From: Lantana camara
Lineage: Eukaryota; Streptophyta; Magnoliopsida; Lamiales; Verbenaceae
Direction: 5' to 3'
DNA length: 64,000 bases
Assembly (NCBI GenBank): GCA_037501455.1
Contig: CM074858.1
Span: 15,178,501-15,242,500, forward strand
Shown: positions 44,608-56,580 of the stretch, in pieces
Position numbering within the stretch: position 1 is the first letter of the stretch
Layout: each line of letters starts with the position of its first letter
Notes under the pieces: model-generated
Databases searched by the model: none
What the model was told of the DNA's origin: nothing
Seen by the model: the letters and a program-made list of their open reading frames with translations, nothing else
Translations under genes and position numbers: made by a program

Positions 44608-47600
44608 ATGCCTCCACGTAGACATCGTGATCGATCTCCAGGACGACGTCATCATCGTGATGGTACTCCTACACCTCCACCTCCACAACCACCGCCGACA
44701 GAGGCCTTTGTTAATTTAGTTATCAATATCATAGATCAAAGGCTGCGAGATTATGTACCACCGACACCTCCAGCACCACCTGCACCTGTTGTACGGCCTG
44801 AGGCACCGCTTTCTGTTATACTTAGGGAGTTTCAGAATCAAAGACCTCCCAAGTTCTTCAAGGGAAATGATATGCAGGCGGAAATGTGGCTGAAGGAAGT
44901 TGAGAGGATATGGGAGCTCATTCCATGTGAGTCCCAAGAGAAGGCTCGATGCACCATCACTTTAATACAAGGGAAAGCCTACTCTTGGTGGGAAAGCACT
45001 CGGATTGTATTGGAAGCAGCTGGGGAAGAGATCGATTGGGAAATATTCACGAGAGAATTCAAGAATAAGTTCATCCCTCCCGCATCCCGGACTCGAAGGC
45101 TTAGGGAATTCACTGAATTGAAGCAAGGATCGAGGTCTGTGGCCGAGTATATTTCAGAGTATGAGAGGTTATCCCGCTATGCACCAAATATAGCAGGCGA
45201 TGACTTCCATAAGGCTATGCAGTTTGTTCAGGGGCTTCGACCGGATATCCAGACAGCTCTAGAGGCAGTTAATACGAGCACGTGGGCGAAGGCTACTTCG
45301 AAAGTCTTAAAGGTTGAAGATTCGGTGAATGCTAGGAGGCCAGCTTATCGCCAAGGACAAGGGTCAGGATCCGGCTGGGGATTTAATAAAGGAAAGAGGC
45401 CGATGAACGTACCAACTCCACCACAAAAAGGGCCTTTCAAGAAGCCTAGAATCGGAGGTCCGATTGCACCCGTTCCACGACCACCTCAGGCTCCACCGGT
45501 TCCTAAAGGATCTCGTAATGATCAGCCACCGTGTACTTATTGTGGATGGCCAACTCATTCTTATAACAATTGCCGAAAAAGATTGAAGTTGTGTTTGATT
45601 TGCGGGAAAGGAGATCATATGGCTTTTGCATGCCCGGATAAGATTCCAGGATATCAAGCTAGAGCTCAGAGACCGATGGTTCAGGCACGAGTCTATGCTC
45701 TTGAGAGCGAGGAGCAGAATGTTGAGGTCGACCCAAACGCCGTGGTGGAAGGTACCGTTTGCATTCATAACACGAGCATTCATGCATTATTCGATCCGGG
45801 TGCCACGCATACTTTTATATCTTCTGATCTATGTGACTCTCTGTGCCTACCTGTTATTTGCTCAAATTCCCGTTATTTTGTGAGTTCGCCTCTTGGAGGT
45901 AGTTTGCAGACGAATCGGGTTGTCAGAGGTTGTTCAGTTTTGATAGAGGGGAAAGATTATCCGGCATATTTCATTGTTATGCCTATGAAGAAGTATGGGG
46001 TAATCTTTGGGATGGATTGGTTGTATCGGCACCGGGCCGAAGTTGATTGTTTTAAGAAGAAGATAAAGTTGGGTGAAGAGTTGATTGGAGAAGTTGGGTC
46101 CAAGAATGTACCTCTATTATCGTTTATAGAAGCTCGCAAGTTGGTAAAGGATGGAGCCACGGGATTTATTGCCTATCTCCTTAATAAACCAAAGGATCAA
46201 TCAAGTTTTGAGGAGACGGCTGTAGTAAAGGAATATCCCGATGTATTTCCAGAGAATTTGGGTTCTCTACCCCCGGATCGGGAGATTGAGTTTGTTATTG
46301 ATTTATATCCGGGATCAGAACCTTACTCCAAGACTCCTTATAGAATGGCTCCGGCAGAGTTGAAGGAGCTGAAGATTCAACTCGAGGAATTACTTAAGAG
46401 TGGATATATCCGACTGAGTTCATCTCCGTGGGGTGCTCCAGTTCTCTTTGTCAAAAAGAAAGATGGGTCGTTGAGAATGTGTATAGATTACCGGGAGCTT
46501 AATCGGATGACCATCAAGAATAAGTACCCGTTGCCCCACATTGAGGATTTATTTGACATGCTGCAAGGTTCAAAGGTTTATTCGAAATTGGATTTAAGGC
46601 AAGGCTATTACCAGTTGAAAATCCGGGAAGAGGATATACCAAAGACAGGATTTAATACCCGGTATGGGCATTATGAGTTCGTAGTAATGCCGTTTGGTTT
46701 GACAAATGCCCCCGCAACATTTATGGATATGATGCACCGGATTTTTCGGCCGTATTTGGATAAATTCGTCGTAATCTTCATTGCTGACATTCTTGTGTAT
46801 TCAAAGACTCCGGAAGATCATGTTAGGTATCTCAATTTAGTATTGGAGACGTTAAGAGAGCACTGGTTGTATGCGAAGTTTAGTAAGTGTGAGTTTTGGA
46901 TCGACCGGATTGCTTTTCTAGGCCATATTATTTCAAGTAAGGGTTTGGAAGTTGATCCTTCTAAGATCGAGACGGTTATTCAGTGGCAGAGTCCGAAAAA
47001 TGCTTCCGAGGTTAGAAGTTTCTTGGGATTGGCAGGTTATTACCGAAGGTTCGTGAAGGATTTTTCGAAGCTAGCCGGTCCTTTAACTCGATTAACTAAG
47101 AAGGAAATTAAATTTGAGTGGGACGAGGCATGCGAAGCGAGTTTTCAACTCTTGAAGGAAAAATTGACCACTGCATCGGTATTAGCACTTCCCGAGGGCA
47201 CTGAAGGATACATGGTTTATACGGATGCCTCGAAAGAAGGATTGAGATGTGTTTTGATGCATAATGGTAGGGTGATAGCCTATGCCTCGAGGAAGTTGAA
47301 AGATCATGAACAGAATTATCCCACTCACGATCTCGAGCTAGCAGCAGTGATCTTTGCTTTGGGAAAGTGGAGACACTATCTTTACGGAGTTTCTTTTGAG
47401 ATCTTTTCCGACCACAAGAGTCTCCAGTATTTGTTTTCTCAGAAGGATTTAAACAAGAGACAGAGGCGTTGGATGGAGATGTTGGCGGATTATGAGTGTA
47501 CGATTCGATATCATCCAGGAAAGGCCAAAGTGGTCGCGGATGCGCTTAGTAGGAAAGCTAGCGTGTCAAGTGTTAAAGTGGAAACTATGGATGAATCTGA

Positions 47601-48606
47601 GTCTTTCAAGCTGAGAGCTAGTATTCGGAATATTACGGTACAACCAGATCTTCAGCAGAGGTTATTTGAGGCTCAGAGAAAGGATCCCGAGGTTCAGAAG
47701 TTAGCTGAGAAAGCTAGAGTGGATCCTGAGTGCCCGTTTGGATTTGATGATACGGGACTCTTAAGGTTTAAGAACAGGATTGTGGTTCCGGATGAATTGA
47801 AGAGGATTATTTTGGAAGAAGCTCACCGTTCAGGGTATTCGATACATCCCGGAGGTAATAAGATGTATAAGGATTTGAAGCAGTTTTATTGGTGGAATGG
47901 ACTTAAACGGGATGTGATCAACTTCGTGAAACATTGCTTGACTTGCCAAGTGGTGAAAGCAGAGCATCAGAAGCCATCGGGGCTACTTCAACGGTTACCT
48001 ATCCCAGAATGGAAGTGGCAACAGGTGGCGATGGATTTCGTTTCAGGTCTTCCTAGAGTAAAGGGTGGTCTTGATGGGATTTGGGTGATTGTGGATAGAT
48101 TAACGAAATCGGCACATTTTCTGGCTGTTCGGATGTCGGATAAGGTACCTAAGTTGGCAAAGAAGTATGTTGATGATATTGTTCGACTTCATGGTGTGCC
48201 GGTCAGTATTGTATTAGATCGAGATCCGAGGTTCACTTCTAGATTTTGGCAAGAATTGCAAAGGAATCTGGGCACAAGGCTTCAATTCAGCACAGCTTTC
48301 CATCCTCAGACAGACGGGCAATCAGAGAGATTAATCAAGTATTTGGAGGATATGTTGAGAGCGTGTGCATTGAACTTTTCGAGTTCATGGAACGAGCAAT
48401 TGCCTTTAATTGAGTTTGCCTATAATAACAGTTTTCAAGCTTCGATAGGAATGGCACCTTATGAAGCCCTTTATGGACGGAAGTGTAGATCTCCCTTATT
48501 TTTCGACCTTGACGAGTGGAACTGGTCTAAACAGGAGGGAGTGAAACGAGGGGAGGTGAAGGAGAAGCCTTCTAAGGTCGTGCAGCAATTGATAAGGTTC
48601 AGATAA
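44608..48606 (+). CDS. chromovirus gag-pol polyprotein: capsid, zinc knuckle, protease, RT, RNase H, integrase
   Basis: One 1332-codon frame. Residues about 75-235 are the retrotransposon gag capsid ([24 protein letters not shown]). Zinc knuckle at about 328-341 ([10 protein letters not shown]4-C), preceded by a Cys-rich C-T-Y-C module. Protease at about 380-480: motif L-F-D-P-G-A-T, Pro in place of the usual Ser/Thr after Asp396. RT at about 575-760: polymerase box F-I-A-D, Ala726 (46783-46785) in place of the first catalytic Asp. RNase H from about 865 ([15 protein letters not shown]). Integrase zinc module at about 1073-1115, then D1143, D1204 and E1240, the D,D(35)E triad, all present. 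The frame ends out of register after about residue 1300. The start is the first ATG after the leader CAG. The missing RT Asp predicts an inactive polymerase. Confidence 0.9.
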   Translation: MPPRRHRDRSPGRRHHRDGTPTPPPPQPPPTEAFVNLVINIIDQRLRDYVPPTPPAPPAPVVRPEAPLSVILREFQNQRPPKFFKGNDMQAEMWLKEVERIWELIPCESQEKARCTITLIQGKAYSWWESTRIVLEAAGEEIDWEIFTREFKNKFIPPASRTRRLREFTELKQGSRSVAEYISEYERLSRYAPNIAGDDFHKAMQFVQGLRPDIQTALEAVNTSTWAKATSKVLKVEDSVNARRPAYRQGQGSGSGWGFNKGKRPMNVPTPPQKGPFKKPRIGGPIAPVPRPPQAPPVPKGSRNDQPPCTYCGWPTHSYNNCRKRLKLCLICGKGDHMAFACPDKIPGYQARAQRPMVQARVYALESEEQNVEVDPNAVVEGTVCIHNTSIHALFDPGATHTFISSDLCDSLCLPVICSNSRYFVSSPLGGSLQTNRVVRGCSVLIEGKDYPAYFIVMPMKKYGVIFGMDWLYRHRAEVDCFKKKIKLGEELIGEVGSKNVPLLSFIEARKLVKDGATGFIAYLLNKPKDQSSFEETAVVKEYPDVFPENLGSLPPDREIEFVIDLYPGSEPYSKTPYRMAPAELKELKIQLEELLKSGYIRLSSSPWGAPVLFVKKKDGSLRMCIDYRELNRMTIKNKYPLPHIEDLFDMLQGSKVYSKLDLRQGYYQLKIREEDIPKTGFNTRYGHYEFVVMPFGLTNAPATFMDMMHRIFRPYLDKFVVIFIADILVYSKTPEDHVRYLNLVLETLREHWLYAKFSKCEFWIDRIAFLGHIISSKGLEVDPSKIETVIQWQSPKNASEVRSFLGLAGYYRRFVKDFSKLAGPLTRLTKKEIKFEWDEACEASFQLLKEKLTTASVLALPEGTEGYMVYTDASKEGLRCVLMHNGRVIAYASRKLKDHEQNYPTHDLELAAVIFALGKWRHYLYGVSFEIFSDHKSLQYLFSQKDLNKRQRRWMEMLADYECTIRYHPGKAKVVADALSRKASVSSVKVETMDESESFKLRASIRNITVQPDLQQRLFEAQRKDPEVQKLAEKARVDPECPFGFDDTGLLRFKNRIVVPDELKRIILEEAHRSGYSIHPGGNKMYKDLKQFYWWNGLKRDVINFVKHCLTCQVVKAEHQKPSGLLQRLPIPEWKWQQVAMDFVSGLPRVKGGLDGIWVIVDRLTKSAHFLAVRMSDKVPKLAKKYVDDIVRLHGVPVSIVLDRDPRFTSRFWQELQRNLGTRLQFSTAFHPQTDGQSERLIKYLEDMLRACALNFSSSWNEQLPLIEFAYNNSFQASIGMAPYEALYGRKCRSPLFFDLDEWNWSKQEGVKRGEVKEKPSKVVQQLIRFR

Positions 48607-48617
48607 TTCAGCAAAGA

Positions 48618-49112
48618 ATGAAAGCAGCTCAAGATAGACAGAAGAGTTATGCGGATCGGCGAAGAAAGGATCTTAAGTTTGAGGTTGGTGATAGGGTATT
48701 TCTGAAAGCTTCTCCGCGAAAAGGATTTTCGAGGATTGGAAAAGGAGGTAAATTGAATCTTCGTTATTTGGGTCCGTATGAGATTCTTGAGAAAATTGGA
48801 GACACGGCTTATCGATTGAATCTACCTCCGAGTTTGAAAGGAATTCATAATGTATTTCATGTTTCACAACTTCGCAAATATTATCCGGATGAAGCCGAGA
48901 TCCTACCTGAGGAAGAGGTAGAAATTGAGCCTAATATCACCTTCGTTCAGAAACCGGTTAAGATTTTGGATCGAAAATTTCAGGAATTAAGAAACCGGCG
49001 AATCCCACTAGTTAAGGTATTATGGAGAAGTGATAAAACGGAAGAGACCACGTGGGAAACGGAGGATAAGATGAAGAGGTTTCATCCGGAGCTCTTCCCG
49101 AGTGATCAGTGA
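48618..49112 (+). CDS. chromovirus integrase C-terminus with chromodomain, frameshifted from gag-pol
   Basis: 164 codons in the +2 frame relative to gag-pol. Begins with the standard post-integrase text (MKAAQDRQKSYADRRRKDL), then the GPY/F-type module (FEVGDRVFLKASP, LRYLGPYEIL) and the NVFHVSQLRKY block. It ends in a chromodomain-like segment (PVKILDRKFQELRNRRIP, VKVLWRS, ETTWETEDKM, FPELF-like HPELFPS) to the TGA at 49110-49112. In chromoviruses this domain steers integration to heterochromatin. In an active element it would be fused to integrase; here a frameshift somewhere in about 48500-48600 detaches it. Confidence 0.85.
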   Translation: MKAAQDRQKSYADRRRKDLKFEVGDRVFLKASPRKGFSRIGKGGKLNLRYLGPYEILEKIGDTAYRLNLPPSLKGIHNVFHVSQLRKYYPDEAEILPEEEVEIEPNITFVQKPVKILDRKFQELRNRRIPLVKVLWRSDKTEETTWETEDKMKRFHPELFPSDQ

Positions 49113-49130
49113 ATCCGAGGATGGATTCTT

Positions 49131-49145
49131 TTAAGGGGGACAGGT
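49131..49145 (+). other. polypurine tract of the chromovirus
   Basis: TTAAGGGGGACAGGT directly before the 3' LTR start TGTGACGCC. Confidence 0.75.
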
Positions 49146-51782
49146 TGTGACGCCCCGATAATTCGGCCGTACAGGTATGACGTAATTGTTTACCTAATTG
49201 CGCGAAATAATTATTCATATGTGAATTACATGCTTATTTTTATTTTAAATATATTAAATGTGAATATATGTTAATTATTATATCCTAAGTTTTTAATATT
49301 TAGTATTTTGTGAATTCATTACAATTGATATTTATTGCCTAAATCGAACTTAATTGCAACGTGAATTAATTTCCCGAACTTGACTTAATTTCGTTGTGAC
49401 CTTATTTGATCATTCCATGAGATTTAGGACTTAATTGCATTGGACTTAATTGCTCATTTGTTATGGAGTTGAACCTAATTGCATGACTTAAAGAATCGGA
49501 GGACTTAATAGCAGTTTTGGCCAATTCTTTCTCCTTCATAGCAGCAAGTCACGTTCCATGCCTCTCATTTTCATACAAACACATTATATACACTTGCTCT
49601 TTCTTCCTCCTTTCAACCGAGCCAAACCCTCTCAAGATAGGTGGAAGATTTCATCATTCAAGCTTCTTAATTGTGGGATTTGTGATCATTGAAGCATCTT
49701 CAGCATCATCTCTTCATCTCTTCTTCCATTTCTTTCATTTAAGTTAATTTTGGAGTTTTGATGAATTCTTGCTTTGAATGTGATAGCTAGGGCTTTGGTA
49801 TGAATTGGTTGATTTGAGTAATTGTTGTTGGAAGCATGCTTGTGAACTTTGAGCTTAAGTTTGATGCATATGTTGTGAAGTTTAGGAGCTTAGATCATAG
49901 GTTGGCATATGGGTTTGATATTGATAAATCTTGATGATCAATGCATGATACGAGTATATATGTTAGATTTTACGATGCTTCAAGTATGGATACATGTTTC
50001 TTCAATTTTTTATTGCATTTGATGATTGAAATTTGGTGTTTTGGTTGGTTTTTGTTGTTGTCCGAGCACTGCCCTGTTTTTCTGCGTACGTGACACGGGC
50101 GTGTCACGTTTTCCTCTTTCAGCGTGACACGGGGGTGCATGTTGGTCTGGGTTTTCTGTACCGTGACACGGGGGTGTCACGGTTTGCTTTGTAATGGTGA
50201 CACGGGTGTGTCACCTTCTATTTTCATGCGCATAGTCCGCTGTACCTTGACACGGGGGTGTCACGGCTTAGTGTGTAGAGGTGACACGGGCGTGTCACCC
50301 TCTGTTTTTCATGCATGTTGTTTTGCATGCTTGGCTGTACGTATGCATTGTATATATATGTATATGTTTTATAATGTAACATATTTGCACATTTATATAT
50401 GTTTAGTGAATATTTAATATTATTTGGATTTATTTGACTAAAATTGTGGAACTAAGAGTTCGAATGAATTGAATGATTGAATGAATGACTTGAATGTATG
50501 ATTTAATTCCTTAATAGTGCACATGAACATAATCTTACCTTTTACATATTCACATCATGATCATTGCATTGTCGAGCGTCTTATTTGGTCTTATTGAGTC
50601 TCACTTCACTTTTCTTGCACAGATTTTGATTCAGTTGGAGACGAGGCCGGTCAGTGAGGCCCGTGCTTTCTTCTTTTGCGGTTTAAGGTGGGTTTTTCTT
50701 CTATGTAGATATAAGACCCTATATATACCTTCAATGTGCAAGTTTTCGACCAAAATTATATATATATAGAGAGTCATTTTAAAGAGTAAATGTTTTCAAC
50801 GTAAAGCCTTATTTTATGAACCCTACCTAATGTTTTGGCGAGAAATGATCGAATGCACGAATGGGGCCCAGGGACTTAGTGTGAGTGGCTATCCGGGGAG
50901 GCACGGGCCGACGGTGATCCCTCACACTAGTCCCACCAATGAACGGCGTAACCGGACCTCGTTAGGAGTTAGCGAGGAATGGACGCTGAGCGCCATCTGG
51001 GGAGTCATGTAACCCCTTTTGGTCAATGAATGGGTGGTCGGGCCTTGCAAACCCACCACCAACCCGGAGGAAGAAGGTGTAAATGCTAATGAATGTGCAC
51101 AAAAGAATGATTGCATGAAAAGAATCAATAAATGAATGTTTAAATGATTTACACAAGGTGTTGGTTGGAGATAATGCACGCCCACTCGCCGGGCCACTAA
51201 TGACCTAATGTTAATGATTCGTTATAATCCCTTTTGATGATTTCTATTCACCCACTTGGGAAAGTCTTTAAAAACCTCACTTGGGATTATAGCTTGCATG
51301 TGATTGTTTAATTACCGTCATATATTCTATTTATGCCCTGTTTTATACCCACCAGTCCCTTTTGGACTGAACCCGTTTGGTTTTCAGTTGTTTTGTGCAG
51401 GTGTTGAGGGAGCTATGCGGGAATATGAGTCCTAGGTCTTGCATTCGTCTCTAGCTCTGTATTTTGAGTCTTACACTTGCATACTCTTATTTTGATCACT
51501 GTATATGATTATTAGTGGAGCGTACTTATTTTGGGCCGTGATGGCATGTGATGATGTATATGACTAATTTTTGGAGCTTGGATGCTCATTGTTTATATAC
51601 ATGGTATATGTTCGTTTATTGCTTCCGCTTTAATGTTTTATGGTTCAAGGGTTAGTCCTGCCTAGCTTAGAGTGTGTGTTTGTCCCCATTCGTCGTGATT
51701 TGGCTTGGGTATGGATCGTCAATTTCATATTCGGGTCGGGTCTCGGTGCGGGGGATGTGACACCTTGCGCTCGGGTGTTACA
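49146..51782 (+). repeat. 3' LTR of the chromovirus (2,637 bp)
   Basis: Nearly identical to 41758-44393, with about 31 differences by eye, including one extra C near 51042. Ends GGTGTTACA and is followed by the AGATG duplication. Its palindrome cluster lies at 50089-50303. Confidence 0.92.
50089..50303 (+). repeat. palindrome cluster GTGACAC-n4-GTGTCAC, 3' LTR copy
   Basis: Same six units as in the 5' LTR, offset by 7,388 bp. The fifth unit has CCTTGACAC instead of CCCTGACAC, a change at a position already unpaired. Confidence 0.85.
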
Positions 51783-53725
51783 AGATGACCTTCCCTGCGA
51801 TTCCAATGTCACTACTGTCCCGTCGACGGCGGCTGACGGAGCGCCGCCTATCGGAGGCACGCTTCCACCAACGGAATCGATGGTCCCACCACCGATGCTC
51901 CTTGAGCCACCCAATCCCACCGCCGGTGGAGGTGCTCAGTTTCCATCTTCTTCCCATCATCTCCAGAGCACATGGCTTAATGCCCAGACTGTTCCAGGAG
52001 TACACCCTTTCTTGATGCCTCCTTCTGGGTACACTCTCACTCCTACCGTCATGATGTCGGCGGTTCAACCATACCATGCCGGGCAAACCCAGCTCCCCGT
52101 GGTGATTGCAAGGGAGATCGAAGGGGTGGAGTTGCGCCCTTTGACTCTTCAACAGCTGAGGGCTCTTTATGCCTAGTGTGAGGTTTAGGCGGCCCAGGGT
52201 GCATGAGAGAGATTTAATTCCCTGTATTTTCCCTCTGGGCAGGCCACTCAGGCTGCCCCTCCTTTGGAGGGGGAGGGGGATGCAGACATATCCTCTTAGG
52301 GAGGCTCAGGCCATCCTGAGGGCTCAACCGCCGTCTCCGCCCGCCAAAGAGACGCCCAATCTAGGCGAGAATGAGCGTCATCAAGGGGACAGGGGCAGAG
52401 AGCCCACGAAAAGAATCAACGTTGATGAAGAAGCCCACTCTCGCGTATCCAAACGTAGGCCACAAGCATCCCAACGAGGGAGCCAAGTCCGGAGAGAAGA
52501 TCCCAACCTCCTCGCGGCTGTGCAAGACCAGCTGCAGGGGTTGCATGACATAGTAGGACAGCTCTCTCGAGCGAGATCTCAGGTCCCCCACACCGGGGAC
52601 GAACCAGACAATGCCAGAGACGCTCGTCGCCTAGCCCGCCAACAGCATGTTCCACGTCATGTGGAGCAAGAAGAAAATTTTGGATGTTACAACCACCATC
52701 CACTCGCGAAAGGATCCCCCCTCGTGGAGGAGGTACTACTGGCCCAAGCAGGCCTGGGCAAGGTTCCAACATCTGTCAACCGCTACGATGGGACCACAGA
52801 CCCTGCAGAGCATCTGGACCATTTCCTGCACTTGATGCATCTGTATGAGCACTCTAGCCATTATTGGGCTAAGGTCTTCGTCACTTCCCTCATATGGATG
52901 GCCCAAGAATGGTACAAACGTCTGCCATCTGGATCAATCCACTCATACGGAGAACTCACTGATGCCTTCCTGAACCACTTCAACTCGTTAAAAGCTCCTG
53001 TCACCGCACCCACTGCCTTGTACAACTTGATTCAAGACGAGCATGAATCCTTTCGGTCATTCTTCGCTCGTTTCAACAAAGAGGTGCTGCTAGTAGAGAG
53101 ACCGTCCATGAATTTTCTGATCCACGTTCTTTTCAAAGCCTATAATCACAAGCAATATGTGAGTAAGAAATTTGTCGATTCCATTGTGAAGAAACGCCCC
53201 ACATCTCTCATGGCGATGAGGGAGATTACCGAGCCCTATTTCTCGCTCGAGGATATGTATGTGTCCAATGCTCCAAGGCATTTCAGACCCTCTAAACACG
53301 AGCAAGGGCGAGAGGAGCCTCCCCACAGGGAGCGCCGCAAGACGCCGCCTCCTCCGTGGAGATTCGAGCGGGTCCCCCTCAACAGGCCTATCTCAGAGGT
53401 TTACGCCTTATCTGACAAGAAGCTCTTCAAAAAGCCCACGAAGTTGAAGGACACAGATGCTTTGAGACGCTCAAATAAATACTGTGCCTTCCACAAGCAA
53501 AAGGGACATGACACGGATGAGTGCCGCGAATTGGAAGTTGAAATTCAAAGGCTCATCGTGGGGGGGGGGGGGCACTTGAAGGAGTTTGTTAAGATGTTGG
53601 AGTGTTACGATGAACTGGTGCAGCGAGCATTCGAGGGAAAGGAGGAGGAATCCCTTGCACTCAAGGAGCCCACGAGGGCGAGGCTCCAAAGCAAGAAAAT
53701 ACCCCTTTTGCGGTCATCAACATGA
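51783..53725 (+). pseudogene. gag of the Tat-type element (continuation after the nested insertion)
   Basis: The gag frame resumes at the AGATG duplicate and runs to a TAG at 52174-52176 through a Pro-rich region. The body of gag continues in a second frame (52169-53725), so a frameshift occurred at about 52160-52290. The capsid domain lies at about 52790-53110 (RYDGTTDPAEHLDHF, AQEWYKRLPSGSI, FLNHFNSLK). A modified zinc knuckle C-A-F-H-X4-G-H-X4-C, typical of Tat gags, is at about 53480-53525. A run of G at 53560-53571 near the end is a slippage-prone site. The protein would form the virus-like particle; this copy is broken by the insertion and frameshift. Confidence 0.83.
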
Positions 53726-54564
53726 TAGCAGGAGGTTTCTCCAGAGGAGATTCTAACGCTTCTGGGCGATGGTATATCCGGAGTTACGATCAATGTCCCT
53801 CGGTACCCAAAGATGAACGTTCGAAGGAACATGATGTAATAGGATTTGCAGATAAGGACTTGGAACATATTGTAACACACCATGGGGTTAGTGAAACCTC
53901 TGACTGTCCCATGGTGGTTAGCTTAGATATCCACAATCACATTGTAAAGAGGGTGTTAGTGGATAGTGGAAGCTCTGTTAATGTTTTTCCCTACACTACG
54001 TTCCAAAAGATGAATGTCACTAATACGCCGCTCGAACCAATCAAGACAGCCCTCATAGGCTTTGGGAGTTCTGAGGTTGTCCCACGAGGGCAAATCCGCT
54101 TGGCCACCTCATTTGGTCGTGCCCCACAGCGGAAGACACTCATGGTCACCTACACAGTGGTGGAAATTGAGATCCCTTATAACATCATAATCGGGCGACC
54201 TGCCCTCGTGGATTTCAAAGCAATCATCTCCACGTATCATCAGAAAATCAAATTTCCTACCCCCGAGGGTGTCGGAGAAGTTTTATGCAATATTCGTGAG
54301 GCCTGGGAATGTTACATGCTATCCCTTAAAAAGCCCAAAGCGGAGAAAGCGTTCCAAATGGGATCCACCAAGAAATCTGTGGATTTCCCTAATCTGGATG
54401 AGGATGGTCCCGTGCGTAAGAGGGCCAAGATGAACAGGAAGAAGAACAAAAACAAACATCCCAACGGCGAGGGTACCCTCGAGACTGCCCCTCCAGGGAC
54501 GGTTGGTGAATCCTCGTCTGAGGAAGACGAGCGTGGCATAAGTGAACCCACTGGTGATGGCTAA
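53722..54564 (+). pseudogene. Tat-type protease region
   Basis: 280 codons overlapping the gag end by 4 bases. Retropepsin-like domain: VKRVLVDSGSSVNVFPY with the Asp-Ser-Gly triad intact (near 53960), PRGQIRL and the IIGRPALV flap-end block near 54190. The C-terminal part is Lys- and Glu-rich. A TAA at 54562-54564 ends it; the same frame continues downstream with further stops at 54754-54756 and 54838-54840 before the RT begins. Confidence 0.82.
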
Positions 54565-55620
54565 CTGACGGGAAAGAAAAGGGCGCTCGAGCTCCCTCGC
54601 CCAGAGATACGGATCGAGCCCACAGAAAAGTTTCTCACTATTGAGTTGGAACCAGGAAATAAGGATAAAACCACTCAGATTGGGTCCAACCTTTCAGGAC
54701 CCTCGCAGATCATGATGATCGACTTCCTCCGGAAAAATATCGATGTTTTTGCATGAAAAGCATCCAACCTTACTGGGATTGATCCGAGCGTCATGGTCCA
54801 CAGACTCAACGTGGACCCCTCATTTAAGCCAATAAAGTAGAAAAAACGGGGATGTACACGGTTTTCGAAGAAAGTTATTGAGGAGGAAGTCAACAAGCTT
54901 CTCGAGGCCCAGTACATCGAGCCAATATTGTATCCCGAATGGTTATGTAACGTGGTATTGGTACCCAAGAGCACAAATAAGTGGCGTATGTGCAATGATT
55001 TCACTGATCTTAACAAGGCTTGCCCTAAGGATCCTTACCCATTACCCCGTATAGACCAGCTGGTGGATTCGACCGCAGGCTGCGAACTCATGAGTATGAT
55101 AGATGCCTTTCAAAGGTACTATCAAATCTTTATTACCCCGGAAGACCGCCCCAAAACTTCATTTGTTGTCCACTTGGGTGTATATTGCTTCTTGGTCATG
55201 CCTTTTGGGCTCAAGAACGCTGGGGCCACTTACCAGTGCCTCATTAACAAAATGTTTGAGAAAGAAATTGGAGGATCCATGGAAGTGTACGTCGACGATA
55301 TGATTGTTAAGAGCGAGCGTCAAGGCTCACACCTGGAGGATCTCAAGCGCACTTTTGCCATCCTGCGCCAGTATCGGATGAAATTAAATACTTTAAAATA
55401 TACTTTTGGAGTACGAGGAGGAAAATTTTTGGGCTACATGGTCAGCCAACGGGGAATTGAAGCTAATCCAGAAAAAATCAAAGCCATTTTGGATATCCCA
55501 TCCCCTCGTAACCTTGGGAAGTACAAGTGCTGGTAGGGAAAATCATTTCTTTAAACAGATTCATCTCGTGATCGGCAGACAGAAACCTCCCTTTCTTCAA
55601 AATTTTGCATAATGCTCGGA
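54565..55620 (+). pseudogene. Tat-type reverse transcriptase
   Basis: The best open part is 54928-55536. RT blocks: WRMCNDFTDLNKACPKDPYPLPRID, MIDAFQRYYQI, FLVMPFGLKNAGATYQ, and the polymerase box V-Y-V-D-D intact near 55288. KFLGYMVSQRGIEANPEK is the thumb. Earlier sequence (54565-54927) is RT N-terminus and linker with in-frame stops at 54754-54756 and 54838-54840. A frameshift near 55515 and a TAG near 55632 (where the family has Trp) separate it from RNase H. Confidence 0.83.
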
Positions 55621-55652
55621 ATTTTGCTTAGACCGAGGAGTGTGAGAAGGCC

Positions 55653-56580
55653 TTGCAGGACGTGAAGGCTTACCTTTCAAGCGCTCCACTCCTGACCAAA
55701 CCAGTTGAGGGAGAGAGGTTGTTTATGTACCTCTTTGTCTCCGCTGAGGTAACGAGCGCGGTTCTAGTAGCGATACGAGAGCATAAACACCTGCCTGTTT
55801 ATTATTTGAGCAAAACACTACAAGGGGCCGAGAGAAAATATTTAGAAATTGAAAAATTCGCATTCGCCCTCATTAATGCATCACGACGGTTGAGGCCCTA
55901 TTTCCAGGCGCACTCAATAACCGTCCTCACGGATCAGCCATTAAAGCAGGTGTTGTCCAAGCCGGATGTATCTGGAAGACTGATAAAGTGGGCCATTGAA
56001 TTAAGCCAATTTGACTTAAGTTTTGAGCCTAGAACTGCCATACAAGCGCAGGTCGTCGTGGATTTGTTGGTTGAACGTTTTAAATTAGAGCCTGCCGTTC
56101 CAGAAAACGACGGTCTGTGGGTCCTACATACGGATGGTTCCTTAACCTCTCAAGGGGTAGGAGCAGGGGTAACCCTTAGAGACCCCAATGGAACTAAAAT
56201 AGACTTCGCAATCAGGTTGGATTTCCAAGTGACCAATAACGAGGCAGAATACGAAGCCCTAGTACAAGGGCTCAAAATTGCTTTTCAAAATGGAGCTTCC
56301 AGAATTACCGCCTATGTTGATTCACAGTTGATTGCGAGCCAGATTGAAGGAACTTATGAGGCTCGAGAAACCACCATGGTGCAGTATTTAAGAAAGGTAA
56401 AAGAAATCATTGGGAAATTCAAGGAAAACGAGCGCGCAGACGCTCTTTGAAAATTCGCCTCGGCATTGGAAGGTACCGGTGAGCGCTCTGTGACGTTCCT
56501 TAGAACTGAAGAACCTTTGATAAAGGGGCAGAACACCAAGAAAGTGGTAGCCATGATTGATCCGCACGAGCCCTACTAGC
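55653..56580 (+). pseudogene. Tat-type dual RNase H: gypsy-type followed by archaeal-type domain
   Basis: Open from 55653 to 56450. First domain: RLFMYLFVSAEVTSAVLV, PVYYLSKTL, EIEKFAFALI and LTDQPLKQVL. These are RT-linked RNase H motifs with lost or altered acidic residues (for example VSAE at the expected DAS position). Second domain from about residue 152: W-V-L-H-T-D-G-S, then T-N-N-E-A-E-Y-E-A-L, then Y-V-D-S-Q-L, the Asp, Glu, Asp set of an archaeal/plant-type RNase H. Acquisition of this second domain is a known Tat-lineage trait. Stops at 56448-56450 and near 56577 break the link to integrase. Confidence 0.82.

Larger units (their letters stand above)
41758..51782 (+). mobile_element. 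chromodomain Ty3/gypsy element (Tekay/Del-like), near-complete, nested
   Basis: LTRs 41758-44393 and 49146-51782 (2,636 and 2,637 bp), a PBS at 44402, gag-pol at 44608-48606, a chromodomain ORF at 48618-49112 and a PPT before the 3' LTR. A perfect 5-bp target duplication AGATG flanks it (41753-41757, 51783-51787). The C-terminal chromodomain, the large LTRs and the iMet PBS fit the Tekay/Del chromovirus group. I count about 31 LTR differences by eye (about 1.2%), so the insertion is fairly recent. Coding defects: a frameshift near the integrase end and altered protease and RT active sites. Confidence 0.92.
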
